Assembly: GCA_025677815.1 (NCBI GenBank)
Contig: JAIXMP010000009.1
Span: 930,001 to 994,000, forward strand
DNA length: 64,000 nucleotides
Reading direction: 5' to 3'
DNA from: Phascolomyces articulosus
Taxonomy: Eukaryota > Mucoromycota > Mucoromycetes > Mucorales > Lichtheimiaceae
In this document: positions 1-12,440 of the stretch, piece after piece
How positions within the stretch are numbered: position 1 is the stretch's first letter
Layout: each line of letters opens with the position of its first letter
Notes under the pieces: model-generated
Told to the model about the DNA's origin: nothing
Databases searched by the model: none
What the model saw: the letters and a program-made list of their open reading frames with translations, nothing else
Translations under genes and position numbers: made by a program

Positions 1-742
1 AATTCTCTCCAAATTGAAAAGGAAAATATGCACAGATGCTCTGTTACACCCATCATTTGTATAACCTTGGTATTATACTTGTCAACGTGATTTGATAGAA
101 AATAAAAATAAATAATAGCACGTTGTTGCTGTTACCCCACACACACATACACTATTCTTTATAACAACAAACAAGAGTGATATTCCTTTGGATAGTGGAT
201 TAGAAGTTATTTATATAAATTGTATAAAAACGGATGAAACAAAACCAATAAATTATTTATTTACGTAGTGTTTCGCCATCATTTCTCATTGGTACGACAA
301 TAAACAGTGATTATTTATTCCATTTTGTTGTTGTTGTTGTTCATGCATTATGATGATTCTTAAACAACAACAACTCCTTTTATTTAAACCCGTTAAAGAA
401 GCCGAAGAAGAAGTATACGATAACTGTCAAGAAATATCATCATTACTCATGAATAATAATAATTTTAAGGAGTTACAATAAATAGGATAATTTTGAGATG
501 AAAATTTCCATTAAAAATAAATGATGATTATAGGAAGGGATGCAAGCAGATCTATAGGACGGTTCCTTTTATGGAAAAAAAGTGTAGATGTCTCGCGGAA
601 AGTAAGCTGAGTTTTGAATTTTGCGATTTCACGCAGTTTTTTATTGATTATATCAGGTCCCTTTCTTTCTTTCTTTCTTTCTTTTTTTTTTTTTTTGTTT
701 TTTCCCTTCTTTTCATTTCGAATAATAATATTAATAACACAA
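1..742. other. Upstream intergenic region with one small ORF
   Basis: No recognisable gene. The stretch is AT-rich with CAA/TTG and TTTC runs (a T/C tract lies at 661-700). The only notable reading frame is a 43-codon ORF at 350-481 (+), listed separately. The region before the PQ-loop gene probably holds its promoter and 5' leader. Confidence 0.5.
350..481 (+). CDS. Possible small ORF, 43 aa, unknown
   Basis: An ATG at 350 opens 43 codons ending in TAA at 479-481. The product starts MMILKQQQ, has an acidic stretch (EAEEE) and ends in NNNNFKELQ. I recognise no family. Composition is less biased than random AT-rich frames, but there is no signal peptide or motif. It could be a short peptide, an upstream ORF, or the last exon of a gene lying left of the window. 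Confidence 0.2.
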   Translation: MMILKQQQLLLFKPVKEAEEEVYDNCQEISSLLMNNNNFKELQ

Positions 743-2071
743 ATGCGTAGTCAAACTTGTACACCAATCATAGACGGCGTTCATTATATACCATGGATTC
801 ATGTAAATTTTTTTTTGGGGACAATAACAGAAATTGGCAAGAGACTGACTTTCATTTTGCATTATATAGACATTATTTGGTGAATGCGTTTATGGATGGC
901 AAGAATGTATTAGTTTGCTTCTTGGATATATATCGATTGCTTGTTGGTTAAATGCACAAATGCCGTAAGTTTCTATCTATCGATCTATATATCATAACGA
1001 ATAACAAGAACACAGAAAACGAAACTGATCGTAACAATATAATAATCAATTAGACAAGTGATCAAAAATTATAAATTACAAACAGCTGAATCATTAAGCA
1101 TGGCATTTCTCACAGTATGGTTAACAGGTATATATATATAAATAAATAAATAAATAAATAGAACTCAAAAGATAAGGAGACCTTTTTATTGATAAGCAAT
1201 CATTCACTAAATTATCTATCTTTTATTCTATCCATCCGAATTGGGATGATTAGGGGATTTTGCCAACTTTATTGGTTGTATCTTGACTGGACAACTTGAT
1301 TTTCAAATATACCTTTCTATTTATTTTATTTGGGTGGATACAGTACTTTGCTTACAATGGTTATATTATGTGAAATATCCTAATAATCGATTCCGAGCTT
1401 TATTCAATCCTGCTGTTCGTGCAGCTATTCAAAAGAGTCAAGGACAAGAAGAAACACAACGTCTTATTTTACCTCGTCAACATTCTCAACAACATCAAAC
1501 GAATAACCCTTCCTCTTCCTCTTCATCTGGTGGTACTGGTTACCAATCCACATCCTCCTCCGCACGTACACTCCTGGCAGTAGGATTCTTATTTACCCTG
1601 AATTACATGTCTTTTACGTCAGGTGAAGGAGTATCATCGCTTACAACACATGATACCACTTTATCATGGGACAATAGTACCTCCACCACTTTTATGATGA
1701 CGGAAGAAACCACCATTATGGAGAGAGACAGTGCTGAACAAAAAATATGGATTGGTCGCTTTTTTGCATGGGTCTGCACCTGTCTTTATCTTTCGTCTCG
1801 TGCACCCCAGATTTATCTCAATTTCAAGCGACGGTCGGTCGAAGGTCTTTCCATGGCCTTGTTCTTATGTGCTGCAGGTGGTAATCTTGCTTATACTTTG
1901 GGTATTTTTACCAACCCTCATCAAACTCGACAAACGTTATTAGAAGCCGTACCTTATATTCTTGGTTCCGCAGGCACCTTAATGTTTGATTTGACCATTT
2001 ATATCCAAAATCTCATTTACAGTAATAATACCCAAGAGAAGAACCATGCTGTAGATAGAGTACAGGCATAA
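743..2071 (+). CDS. PQ-loop vacuolar/lysosomal cationic amino-acid transporter (YPQ/PQLC2 type)
   Basis: Four exons join in phase: 743-802, 870-964, 1054-1127 and 1254-2071, giving 348 aa. The first PQ-loop is rebuilt across introns 2 and 3: an N-terminal FGECVYG segment, then ISIACWLNAQMPQ (PQ near residue 52) and the WLTGDFANFIG helix that follows in this family. The second loop (RAPQIYLNFKRRSVEGLS, near residue 261) lies in exon 4. Between them is a Ser/Thr/Gln-rich cytoplasmic linker. Known family members (yeast Ypq1-3, animal PQLC2) export Lys, Arg and His from vacuole or lysosome; substrate here is inferred. The start at 743 is chosen because its exon ends at a GTAAAT donor in phase 0 and gives the usual short luminal N-terminus. 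Confidence 0.85.
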
Positions 2072-3072
2072 AGAAAAAAAAAGGATGATGCATTATTGTT
2101 TTTCGTTTTTGCTTTTTTTTTTTTTTTGTAAATTCCGTCTCCCCCCATCCACCACCACCATCCATTATTTTGTATATAGTTTTTATATTATTTCCTTCCT
2201 CCTCCAATCGAATCTATACACCGAATGAATAACTATAGTTATATTATTATTATTATTTTTTATTAATTTACTATTCCCATCATCCTCTTTTTCACTGTTT
2301 AAAAAGGTTGATGAAATCTCTATCTACACATCTTTCTCTCTATCATTCCTGTTTCATTACAATCCATCCACTTAGAAATCCTATCTTCTTATTCGCCACC
2401 ATCATCATCAGTATTAAACAATGAACTTCATAATAATACCTGCTTTTTCTTTTCTTTTTTCTTGTTTTTTCTTTTCATTATCTCATTTTTTTTCAAATCA
2501 TAAATAAACCACATATACACATCCATTTAATTAATTACAAAGTAAGGTTCAAGTAATAGTAGTAATTGTATCATTATTGTTTGATTGAAAATGTAAGTAT
2601 TCATTTATGTAATAGATGAGAGGGAGAGAATTTGTAGAGTAATAAAGATAGTTTTAAAAAGATAAAAAGTAATCTCCTCTCAAAAAGAAAAGAGGTAAAT
2701 TAAAATAAAATAAAAGTGGATTTTTGTTATTTATGGTAGAGTGTGAGTGTGTGTTACTGGAGACATTGTGAATAATAGTAATAATAATAATAGTAGTAGT
2801 AGTAGTAATAATAGTAAGTTTTTTTTTTGTTTGTGATTAAAAGACAAATCGCCATGGATAAAGAAAAGGATATGTTTTTTTATATAAACCAACAAAGTAA
2901 ATGTTTGTTCATTATTTCCTGCACACAAATAACAATTATAAAAAATATGTCAATTGTATGATTTAATAAAAAAATTAAGTTTTGGAGGAGGAAGAAGAAG
3001 TATAGATATAGAGATTGGATGGAGAAGGGTAGGATTCGGTGGAAGGGAGGGAAGGGAGGGAAGAGAGAGATT
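2072..3072. other. Intergenic between PQ-loop gene and CDC12 (convergent ends)
   Basis: This 1-kb stretch separates two convergent 3' ends. It contains T-rich tracts just after the PQ-loop stop, a TAA/TAG trinucleotide run at about 2772-2815, and purine-rich GGGA repeats at 3041-3065. No ORF with coding character was found on either strand. Confidence 0.5.
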
Positions 3073-5177
3073 CTACCTTCTCAATGTACCACGACCTTGT
3101 TGATGGTACAATTGTTCAAGATCACTTTCAAGTGCTTTGATTTGTGCATGTTGAGCTTCCAAATCCTTGTTCAAACGATCACGCTCTTGAATAAGCTATA
3201 ATACAGATATAAAAGTCAGTTCATTGTTTCAATTGAAAAAATTGTTTCAAAAAACGAGGCTTTTTTTTTACCTGTTGTTCCCATTGACGGAAACGATTTT
3301 CTTCTGATTTGACTTGTTCAGTAAACACCTTACGCAATGAATCTTCCTTTTCTCGATGTTTGGGATTCTCGTATTTCTTGACCCTAAGATAACCATTGTG
3401 TTGGTATGAATATATACGTATGTATCGATCTATCTATCTCTCTACAAGATATATTGACAAAATATACACTTACTTTGGTTCACCAAACTTACGAGTAGCC
3501 ATTTGCTGTTGACGATAATTCTCATAATGAATTTCTTCTGTCGTCGAGATCAAATCCAACATATGCGAACGGACAAGTAAATTACGTAATTTTTTGAAAT
3601 CACAATGTTGTTCATTTTCTACTTCGGCACAACCCCAGGAGTATTGACGACCTAAGACTTCACGATTATCGGGTGTACGGACCAATTGGGTCGATCCAAT
3701 AATAGAGAATGGCATAGCGGACATGATATCCATATTACGTTTGGTCACATCTTCATCGTCACTATCAATAGGGCATGAATACACACGAATGTTTTGTGCT
3801 TCAATCACCTCAAGAATCTAATTGAATCAAAAAGGAAAACATCATCAGCTTTTTTTCTTCTTTTTGGCGATGTCTCCTCCATTTTTCGATTGTCCTGGAT
3901 TAAGACACTTTCCCGAAGCTACCCGAAATTGGAACTTACTCGTTGTTTGAATTGCGCCAAATCTTTAGGTGTCAAAGTATCCGCCTTTGCAATGACAGGA
4001 ATAAGATTGACACGTGAGCCAAGACGTTTCATGATTTCAATATCCAAAGGCTTCAAACTAGTATATAATGTTGTTAGAAAAAGAATTCATACACAATGTT
4101 TCTTATAACAACATTCATCAACAAAACACTTACCCATGACCATTAGGTCGAATAAAGTACAAACAAACATGAACACGCATATCAATCATACCTTGACGAC
4201 TAGGTTGTTGTTCTTGACGCATATAATTTTCATGTTGATCATCAATAAATTCAATGACAGGTAACCAACTATCGTAGTTGTTGACATAGTCACCGAATCC
4301 TGGGGTATCAATGACGCTCAGTTTGACTTTAAACATTTGTTCCTCGAGTTCTATATGAAAGGAGAAAAAAAAAGATAGATGAAAGGGAGTATGATGTCAG
4401 TCTCTTTCTCTCTATAAAATTTATAATGACTTACTCTTTTCTATCTCTCTTTCTCTCTCTTTCTTTCTTTCACTTTTTTCTCACTCTATCTTTCTATCTA
4501 CACAACCACACTGAACTAGCTAACTTATTTCGCTGGATTATTTCGGGGAGAAATATAAAAAAAAGGGGAAATAAAAAAAAAGTTTCTTTTTTTTTTTTAG
4601 TGTTGTTTCATTCATTTCTCAAACTTTACCAGCTTTTGTAATTTCAATCTCGACAGTTCGGTCGAGTTGTTTTTCATGACGTTTAGCAGGATTCTTATAT
4701 TCCTTAATAGAAGTAGTGAAAAGAGTATTGACGAAAGTAGATTTTCCTACACCCGATTCACCTATAACATCATTCAGTTAAAAAAAAGGAGTATTGAAGT
4801 GAGTAAGTTATATATCATACTCACGAGGGGAGAAGAAGAGGTATGAGTAGTGGGAGGAGGAGAAGAAACGAGGAGAGAGAATGGGTTTAAATGGTTGAAA
4901 AAGACTAAGGTAGATAGGTATTGTTGTCAGGCACACCTCTCTCTCTCTCTCTCATTTGACTCTTCATGTCCATTTTGTAAATAGCCATTCTCCTCTAATT
5001 TCCTCCTCTTGTTCTTCCTCCCTTTCCCCTTTTTATTTTTTTCCCGAGATGAATGGTGTAAAACTTACCACACACCATCACAGTAAAATTACATCCGCGG
5101 TTTGTGACAATTTTGTGTCGTTGGTTCGGTAAATGAGCGACACCGATACCCGAGGAAGAAACGGTCACTGGAGCCAT
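3073..5177 (-). CDS. CDC12: Septin, Cdc12 orthologue
   Basis: Seven exons on the minus strand: 5177-5069, 4761-4630, 4350-4134, 4057-3940, 3817-3474, 3383-3272 and 3195-3073, 384 aa in total. Septins are GTP-binding proteins that form filaments and collars at septa, bud necks and hyphal branches. Seen here: a short N-terminus ([18 protein letters not shown]), P-loop GESGVGKST near residue 37, G3 DTPGFGD, G4 AKAD near residue 176, the septin-unique element ([13 protein letters not shown]), and a C-terminal coiled coil ([11 protein letters not shown]...[18 protein letters not shown]). The ordering RQEQQP...[18 protein letters not shown] and the very short N-terminus match Cdc12 better than Cdc3, Cdc10 or Cdc11. 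All splice phases agree. It is divergent from the GT61 gene, sharing a 432-bp promoter region. Confidence 0.93.
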
Positions 5178-5609
5178 GGCGATTTAAGATGATTCAATGA
5201 AGTTGATTGAAAAAAAAGGAAGTGAGATTTTTTTTTAAAAAAAAAAAGAAAGAAAAAGCAAAAGAGTGTAAAACACACAAAAAGGAAGGGCACAGAGAGA
5301 AAAAGAGAGAGAAACACAAAAAGAAAATAAGAAGAAAAAAAAACTTGATATCTCGAAAAAAAAAAAAAAAAAAAAAAAAAACTCCCTGTCCTTCAACACC
5401 AATTACCTCTTGTAGTAACTGGTAGTAATAGTATTCTACACTACTATATCACTACTACTTCCTCCATTGATTGATATATTCATCTATTGTGTGCTGTGTT
5501 ACCATTTTACTTTATTTAGTAACTCAAGTAACCTCAACTTTATAATTTTGGTACCTTGTTTCTTTTGTTCCACACTATAAAAATATCTCTATACTTCTTT
5601 TAAAATATT
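5178..5609. promoter_or_regulatory. Shared divergent promoter, CDC12 / GT61
   Basis: A 432-bp region between two divergent starts. It holds several long A-tracts (the longest about 25 A near 5357-5381) and purine-rich sequence on the CDC12 side. Such tracts commonly exclude nucleosomes in fungal promoters; I see no clear TATA or factor site that can be assigned. Confidence 0.45.
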
Positions 5610-7529
5610 ATGGTCCGTCGAAAAACTTGTCAAGCCATCATTGTTATATGGCTTACATTAACACTTGTCTCTACACTTTATTATTCCTATCATGTTCGGT
5701 ACCTTGATATTGGTCCTATTTCTTCTTATACATGTACAGGTGATTCACCTCGGTCAAAACAATGTGTAGTGGAGAATTTTTGTATAGATCGTTCAGGTAA
5801 AATAAAAAAACTAACAATCTATTTTGACATTTAAAAAAAAAGTTTATTTTTTAAAAGCATGAATATCCAGATGTAGATTTAAAAATAACAAATGTTATAT
5901 ATTTTATATAGGTGGATTTGTAGTAGCAGATTCGTATCAACAAAAAGAACAAATGCTTCAAGATCTCAATGTCAATGTGATTAGTTCGGATGAAAGTGGA
6001 GATGCTTATTATCAACCCAAAGTGAAATGGCGTCATGCCAATGCTGGTGTACCTATTCGTAACGATACATTATTTGTTTATGGATTATATTCACCTGAAC
6101 ATTTTTCCCATATGCTTTATAATGGATTATTACCACTTTATAGGTAAATTAGCAACGGAACCAAAAAAAAAGAGAGATAGAATATATATTAATAATTAAA
6201 TATCGAATGATGCAATAGAACAATGAAAAAACATGGTGGAACAAGAGATAGTTGGATGTATCGAGCTATTACCTCTGCCTCATTCCCCAACATGGGTCAG
6301 CCCCTATTCACTGCTGATTTTTTCAATGATGGACGCGATATAGTCACTGATACCCATAGTTTGACCAGTGGTCAACAACTTTTACTCCAACGTGACGAAA
6401 CCGTCTGTTTCTCCAAAGCCGTCTTGGGAGCTGGAGTTGCTTGTTCTCTTTCCTATTATTGTGAGCAACCCATTGAATCCGACATCTATGCTTCTTTTCG
6501 AGACGAAGCCCTCGATTATTATGTGACTCAAGAACAATGGCAGCATCACAACGAACATAGTTTTCTTCATGACAGTGAACGTGATGATCAAGCCTGTGTG
6601 GAAACCATGAAACTCTCATTACCTCATCCAACCGCCACGGCCAAAGATACCAAAGTTATTGCCATCATTAATCGTAGCAAAAGTCGTAAAGTCACCAATG
6701 AGCAAGAGATTGTCGACGCGTTAAAATCGAAATATATTATTAAACAAATCAGTTTTGATAAGGGTTGTTCGTTGGCCAGTGCTGCTTATTTGATGCATGA
6801 TGTGGATCTATTGATTTCTCCTCATGGATCTCAGGAAGGCGCGGCTATTTTTATGAAGGATAATTCGGTCGTTGTCAGTATTAATGCTCGAGGGTATTCT
6901 GAAGATTGGTTTGCTTATCCATTCACTGCCATGGGTAGACGATTTTATAATTTCGAGGTTCGTTTTTTTTTTCTCTCTTCATAAAACCTTAAATGAACTT
7001 GAATTCTAATCCATCTCTCCCTTCCCCCCACCCCCTTTGATAAATAAAAAAAACACCTCCTTTTCTCGAACAATATAATTAGTGCCAAGACATGGAATGT
7101 GTAGAAACCGATGCATTGATGGCCAAACGCGTCTTTGAAAACTTTGGTGTTCGATTACCAAGTCAAGAAGCAGTGCAGGAGTGTGCATCTTGGAGTAACA
7201 ATCGATCCCCAGAAACCTGTATCCAGGAGTATTTTCTTGGCAAGATGGATGGTGAACAAGCATGGCGTGCTTCCGTCAATTATCTTAAAGATGCACCTCG
7301 AAAAGCTGATCTTAAACGTTTGGTGCCTTTTATTACCCAAACCATGCAAGAAATGGATGATTTTCAACATTTGACCTATCGTGATATTTGTGATTTGGAA
7401 AAATGTTGTGGGTATGATTGTGATTATGCATTACAGACCAATGTTTATGGATCTGAACGACAAGGAAAAATGAAAGCTTGGCCTTTGGATCCTGTGTCAG
7501 ATGAACCCAAGAAGAGTTGGGTGGAATAG
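5610..7529 (+). CDS. GT61-family (DUF563) glycosyltransferase, type II membrane protein
   Basis: Four exons: 5610-5796, 5912-6143, 6219-6957 and 7083-7529, 534 aa, phases consistent. The N-terminus has a short basic stretch (MVRRK) followed by one hydrophobic helix, as in Golgi/ER type II enzymes. The luminal part contains the GT61 hallmark late in the domain: DLLISPHGSQEGAAIF near residue 342, equivalent to the HGAGLTN-type motif, followed by VVSINARGYS. Cys residues in the stem and C-terminal tail (ECVETD, CCGYDCDY) suggest disulphides. GT61 enzymes add xylose, GlcNAc or similar sugars to proteins or glycans; acceptor and sugar here are unknown. The ATG at 5610 is the only one before the membrane helix. 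Confidence 0.8.
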
Positions 7530-7955
7530 GCTTATATATAAAACAAATATTAGACAACGGTGGAAGGGTATTTAAATTGTGTGTGTATACTACTTTATAA
7601 TTTATTAATAATTTGTAAATTATTTTATTTCTTTTTTGTTTTTTTACGTAATAATCATATGTACAAAAAAAAAGATGATGAAACTGAAAAAATGCCCTTG
7701 AGACTTTTTTTACATACAAATAGGGCTCGTGAATAAGGAAGATATATAGATGGGTCCAAGTAATGTAGTGTGTATATAGAAAGTAGGAAGGTAGAGAGTG
7801 TTACGAAATAATGATAATAGGTTTTTGAAAAAAAAATTGGTATGACGACGACGAAGAATGCTGGATGATAATATATACTGATGATGCTGAAGAAGACAAA
7901 AGGAAAAACAATAGGAAGAGAGAGTGTGTGTGTTGTGTGTTAAATAATAGTGTTT
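7530..7955. other. Intergenic, convergent 3' ends
   Basis: AT-rich sequence between the GT61 stop and the small minus-strand ORF that follows. It includes A and T runs and a GT-repeat-like patch near 7925-7945. No gene seen. Confidence 0.5.
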
Positions 7956-8195
7956 CTAATTCCATGAACTTGTAATAAGATCCTTTTGAATAAAATCATC
8001 GGTAGGTTGTGTAGAAATACCAAAAGCTGTTGGTGGTTTACGTTTTGTTGGGATATCTGTTGGGAAAGCTGTTGAACACGTAGTCATAATAGCCGACCCT
8101 AATTCTTCTCGAGGTTCCCCACTCATGGTAGAAGATTGACGTTGACCCGAGTGTTTGACATGAACACGTAATTGATTAAAAAATGCTGACAACAT
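7956..8195 (-). CDS. Small hypothetical protein, 79 aa
   Basis: ATG at 8195, stop at 7956-7958. The product starts MLSAFFNQLRVHVKHS and continues with a polar Ser/Thr/Pro-rich body (TDIPTKRKPPTAFGI, QPTDDFIQKDL). The single uninterrupted frame, balanced composition and position between two gene ends make it a reasonable small gene. No signal peptide or membrane span beyond the weakly amphipathic N-terminus; I recognise no family. The A/T-rich leader at 8200-8260 resembles other 5' regions in the window. Confidence 0.5.
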   Translation of the reverse strand: MLSAFFNQLRVHVKHSGQRQSSTMSGEPREELGSAIMTTCSTAFPTDIPTKRKPPTAFGISTQPTDDFIQKDLITSSWN

Positions 8196-8453
8196 AATAG
8201 TATGAAAAAGTAGTAGTTTTGGTTTGCTTTTTTTTTTTGATTGATAACGAAGAAAAAAAGTAGAAAAATTCAAAAACGACCGCGAGAAAATATTTATATT
8301 TCATTTTTTTTGAGGGGGTGACAAATCGATGACTGAGTGTATGTGGGGGGAGAATGAGGAGGAGAGGAGATAAATTATATGGGGAGAAAAAAAAGAGTGG
8401 GATTACTTTTAAAGGAAATTGGTACGACGGCTTATTTGCACCAATGGAATAAA

Positions 8454-11066
8454 TTACAAATCTTCATCTTCATCATCAGGAAGCAGTTGTTGTCCTCCAA
8501 AGGGATTATTATTAGGGTTTGTCATCATGGACATTGGTTCATCTTCTTCCAATGTGTCATCATAAGCAACACCTTCTTGTAATAATTGTTGCTTACGCGC
8601 TTTCTTTTGTAATTGTTTTCTTTCTTTAGCTAATATTTGATTACGTTGTAAACTATGCATCATTTCTTCTTCTGTAGAAGTAAATAGTTTTTGTTGTTGA
8701 TGCAATGCATTCGATCCTTTCTTTTTCATGCGCATACGTTCTACTTGAACTGTCAATCCAGATTGTGGATTTGTGGTGATTTCATTGGCGTCATCCATCA
8801 TCATACCACCATCACTGCTATTTCTATATAAAATAGTCAGTTAAAAGTTTAGAATATTTGTTTGGATTGGATCGATTCGATTTGATTGATTGGTAAGTGT
8901 GTGAGTGTGAGATGAAAATAGACTAGACTAGAACTTACTCGGTGATAATGTCGTCATGGGTATCCATCATCATATCGGAATCGGTCGTTTGCTAAAAAAA
9001 AATATTATCTTCCGGTCAATTTCAATTTCATTTTTTTACCCACGGATAAATTTTTAGGAAAAAAAAAAGAATCAGCTCACTCATTGTTACTAACTAATAC
9101 GTAACAAACAAACAAGTAGACTTTACCATAATCACTGCTGCATTACTACCACCAAATTCGGTCATACTTGGTAGTACACTCAAGACAGATTGGTCTGCCG
9201 CTTGTAATGCATCAATATTAATTTCTTGACCCCACGAAGAAACAATCGAACTTCCTAAATCGTGGGTAGGTTTATTAGCAGGTGGAAGGGTATAGAATGG
9301 AATTTTACCACCATTCCAATCTTGAAGTACGGCACGAGCGACTAATTCAATATCTGAAATACCACCCTAAATGTTGTTGTTTTAGTTTTTAATAAAAAAA
9401 AACATCACCCCACACACAAAGAACACTGTTGTTCCCATCAAACAAATAAATTTTACCTTTTTCAATTTTCCACGCTGTTGTGCAAGCAACACCAAAAATT
9501 CATGCGTGTTATTAAAATAGCCCACATCATACATCATCATCAGTTGTTCTGTAGGGATTTTGGATACAATAACTTCCACTAAATCAATTAATCGAAATAT
9601 GTCATGGACAAAAATGGGTGAGTGGCGTGAGTTTTTTCTTCTTCTTTTTATCATTCTCTTTTCCCAATCCAAAAAGGTTTACCTGGTGTGACTGGATCCT
9701 CTAACAATTCTACCTTGATACAATTCCTTAACGCAATTTCAGCATCACTTTTACCATCTTGCCCTTGGGTAGCAAAGACAATACCAGGACAATCCAACAA
9801 TTTAATGTTTTTATCTAATGTAATTTGTTGTGCAACCTTTGTAAAACCGGGTGTAGAGCCAACACCACACACTTTAGCACGGGCCAAGGAATTAATGACA
9901 GACGATTTACCAACATTGGGGTAACCAATGATTCCAACATTGATGGAGGTTTTAATATGAGAACTACGACAATAATTTTTTAATAAAGCCATCAAGGCAT
10001 CAGCACCTAAACATTCAGAACCATGCATTAAATGATCGGGCGCTTCTTCGGTAGAGACATTGTTTCGGCCCAAGTTGCGTCGTTGACTTTGTGTCGATGC
10101 TTTGAAGGCAATGGCTGGGTATTCGTTACGCAAGTACTTTAACCATTGTTCAACGTTTTCTTTGGGTACCAAATCTAATCATCAACATCGTCTATCAATA
10201 TGAGTACCACCTCCATTTTTCCCCTATTTTGTTATCCATCCTAACAGAAAAAAAAACTTACCAATCTTATTCAACACCAAGACAATCTTTTTATTCAATC
10301 CACTTTCCATAATCATTCGTTCCACATGTCGAGTTCGAGTCCCTAATGGATCACGCGCATCCAAAATTTCCAATACCACATCGGCATGTTCCAATACTTT
10401 TTTAAATTCTCTAAAGTACGCCTTTTTGGAATTATCTTTTTCACCCGTCAATGCTGCATCTTTTAATGTTTTTGCTTCATCTTCGATAGCGTTGCCATAT
10501 TGTTCGTTATAAGCTTGTCCACGTTGTTGTGCATTTTGTACCATATCCAAGAGAGAGGTGGGTTGTCCTCCAAATCGTCGGTTTTTGTTTTGTAATTGTT
10601 GTCGTGCTTGGGATTGTCGTTCTTTGGCTGCAACGGCCTATAAGAGATTTTTTTCTCCTGTCAGTTCTGTTCTCTTTTCTCCCCCTACCTTTTTTTTTTG
10701 TTTGTTTGGGAAAAAGTAGATTGTCTCTTCTATTTTACAGGGCGATATTGATATATACCTTCTTTCGTCGTTCTTCTTCTTTATTGGCTTGCTTCTTCTT
10801 AAAATGATCCAGGTTAGGGACACCAGGATCCTTTTTTAATCCTAATCGATCGCAAACAAAAAATATGACAAATTCAATGAATATCCCTATTATTTATAAT
10901 TCATGATCGATCTAATAAAATAAAATGTCGAAGACTTACGATGACCGGTTTGACGTTTGGCATCACGATTATTTTTCTTTCCTATAATTAAATCAGTTTA
11001 ATAAATTGATAAGAGTGTCTTGAGAAAAATATATATATAATATAGGTACTTACCAATAGCACCCAT
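8454..11066 (-). CDS. NUG1: Nucleolar circularly permuted GTPase (NUG1 / nucleostemin GNL3 family)
   Basis: Nine exons on the minus strand: 11066-11054, 10981-10940, 10841-10759, 10637-10262, 10174-9683, 9578-9457, 9366-9127, 8991-8939 and 8823-8454, giving 596 aa. These GTPases act in pre-60S ribosome assembly and export. Seen: basic N-terminus with lysine/arginine-rich coiled coil, DARDP near residue 139, G4 (NKIDLVP, built across an intron) before G1 (GYPNVGKSS near residue 255) and G3 (DCPG), the circular permutation that defines the family. The C-terminus has basic [14 protein letters not shown] and ends in an acidic DDEDEDL tail. Yeast Nug1 is about 520 aa; the extra length is in the low-complexity C-terminus. 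The first exon is only 13 nt (MGAI plus one base), with a perfect GTAAGT donor. Confidence 0.9.
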
Positions 11067-11448
11067 ATTATTTTTTTAAAATTGGTAAAAAAGTTGTCAA
11101 TGGAGAAAAAAAAGAGATAAAAAAGATTTTTCGGAGAAGAGGTGCTTTGCCTAATTCGCATGATAGAAAATTAGCCACCCAGCAAGTTATACTGCGCAGT
11201 ACCTGATTCATTTATATTCTATAAGAAAAAAAAAGTATATTAGTACATGAATAACTTGCCTTCTTTTATTAATATTCTCTAGCGGATCATATATACCTTC
11301 TTGTTTTACTAATAACGAAAAGGGATAATGCACAAGTTTATATAGTAGGAAGATAGTACGTATGATTTTTTTTTCTTTTGGATGACCATTTGTTTGGGTG
11401 GTTTATGGTATACATATATACTGATTGTATTAATATACATTTACCAAT
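11067..11448. other. NUG1 upstream region
   Basis: Promoter side of NUG1. It has A/T runs directly upstream of the ATG and no convincing ORF. A GC-richer patch at 11150-11205 has no clear function. Confidence 0.4.
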
Positions 11449-12440
11449 TTGGAGAAGGGTGTGATGATATGGATGTTTTATTGGATTACATATACAATTT
11501 ATATGCGATATCACCACCTATATGGGTTTCCAACGAGTAGTCTTTCTGATTCTTCAAGGATACTATTTGGAGATGAAAGTTGGATTGGACTACCTGGAGG
11601 TGATTCACCCATTGATGAAAAGACAGTCATCAATGTACGTAACCTATACTCTATATTGCTTTTTTTATTCTTATTTTAAAATCATTATTAAATTCGTTGT
11701 ACTGCTTTTCAGGATCCCCTTCTTATGATACGAAATAAGAAGCTAATATTGAAAACCTTATGGAATGGTATCTTTATGAATTGTTACTGGTTACCTATAA
11801 GTCTTTCACTCAATCAGACCTAGTATCTTTGCATTGTGATGTTTATTTGTCTGTGTTAGATACCTTGGGAAGAGAGTAATATGTAACTGACTATCACTGA
11901 ACCTACTCTCAGGTTTATTAACTGTCGCACCATTTTGAATTTTTACAATTACAATGCTAGGAATAATGAATACGCCAGAGATGCTGATTTTATTGGAGGT
12001 TTGATTCTGGGTCCCAACGGTAAGGAAGTATCATTCAAAATTATGACTCGTGTGGTTACTACTCCAATGCAATTACAAAAAAAAAAGTAACATGCCACTA
12101 CCTGTATTCATGTTTTTGTTTTTTTATATATGATGCGTAGTCGAATTTAGGTTCCAAAATCCAATAACACAAGTAAAACGGAAAACCCTTTGCTTATTCT
12201 CTCCATATTTATAGTGCCGATGAATCAATATCACATGCGATGAACGATTTTACATACAGTGATCAAAGCACAAAGTTTAAAGGATGTTTTCCAATAGCTG
12301 AATATTCTCCTCCTGAAGTACAACAGATTATATCTACTACAGTGATACCACCATCCCATAGCGATTCCTTCTCATTGTCAACAACATTTTCATCAGATAC
12401 AATTACTTCTTCATGTATAACAAAAACATTGACATCCTAG
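11449..12440 (+). pseudogene. Unrecognised multi-exon gene or gene remnant
   Basis: Several segments look coding and join in phase: one ending at 11634 (SRILFGDESWIGLPGGDSP then IDEKTVIN, donor GTACGT); 11713-11767 (DPLLMIRNKKLILKTLWN); a 16-nt exon at 11860-11875; and 11933-12019 (FINCRTILNFYNYNARNNEY then ARDADFIGGLILGPN, donor GTAAGG). A final open segment up to the TAG at 12438-12440 encodes a Ser/Thr-rich tail. The link from 12019 to that tail needs a tiny extra exon that I cannot confirm, and the 5' end is unclear. I recognise no family. It may be a real gene with small exons or a decaying copy; I marked it as pseudogene because no complete frame could be built. Confidence 0.35.

Noticed and set aside
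757..951. Separate 64-aa ORF overlapping the PQ-loop gene start
   Set aside because: It is the wrong frame over exon 2; the correct frame gives the conserved ISIACWLNAQMPQ segment.
5207..5425. Lys-rich 72-aa ORF in the CDC12/GT61 promoter
   Set aside because: It is only the A-rich promoter read as lysine codons.
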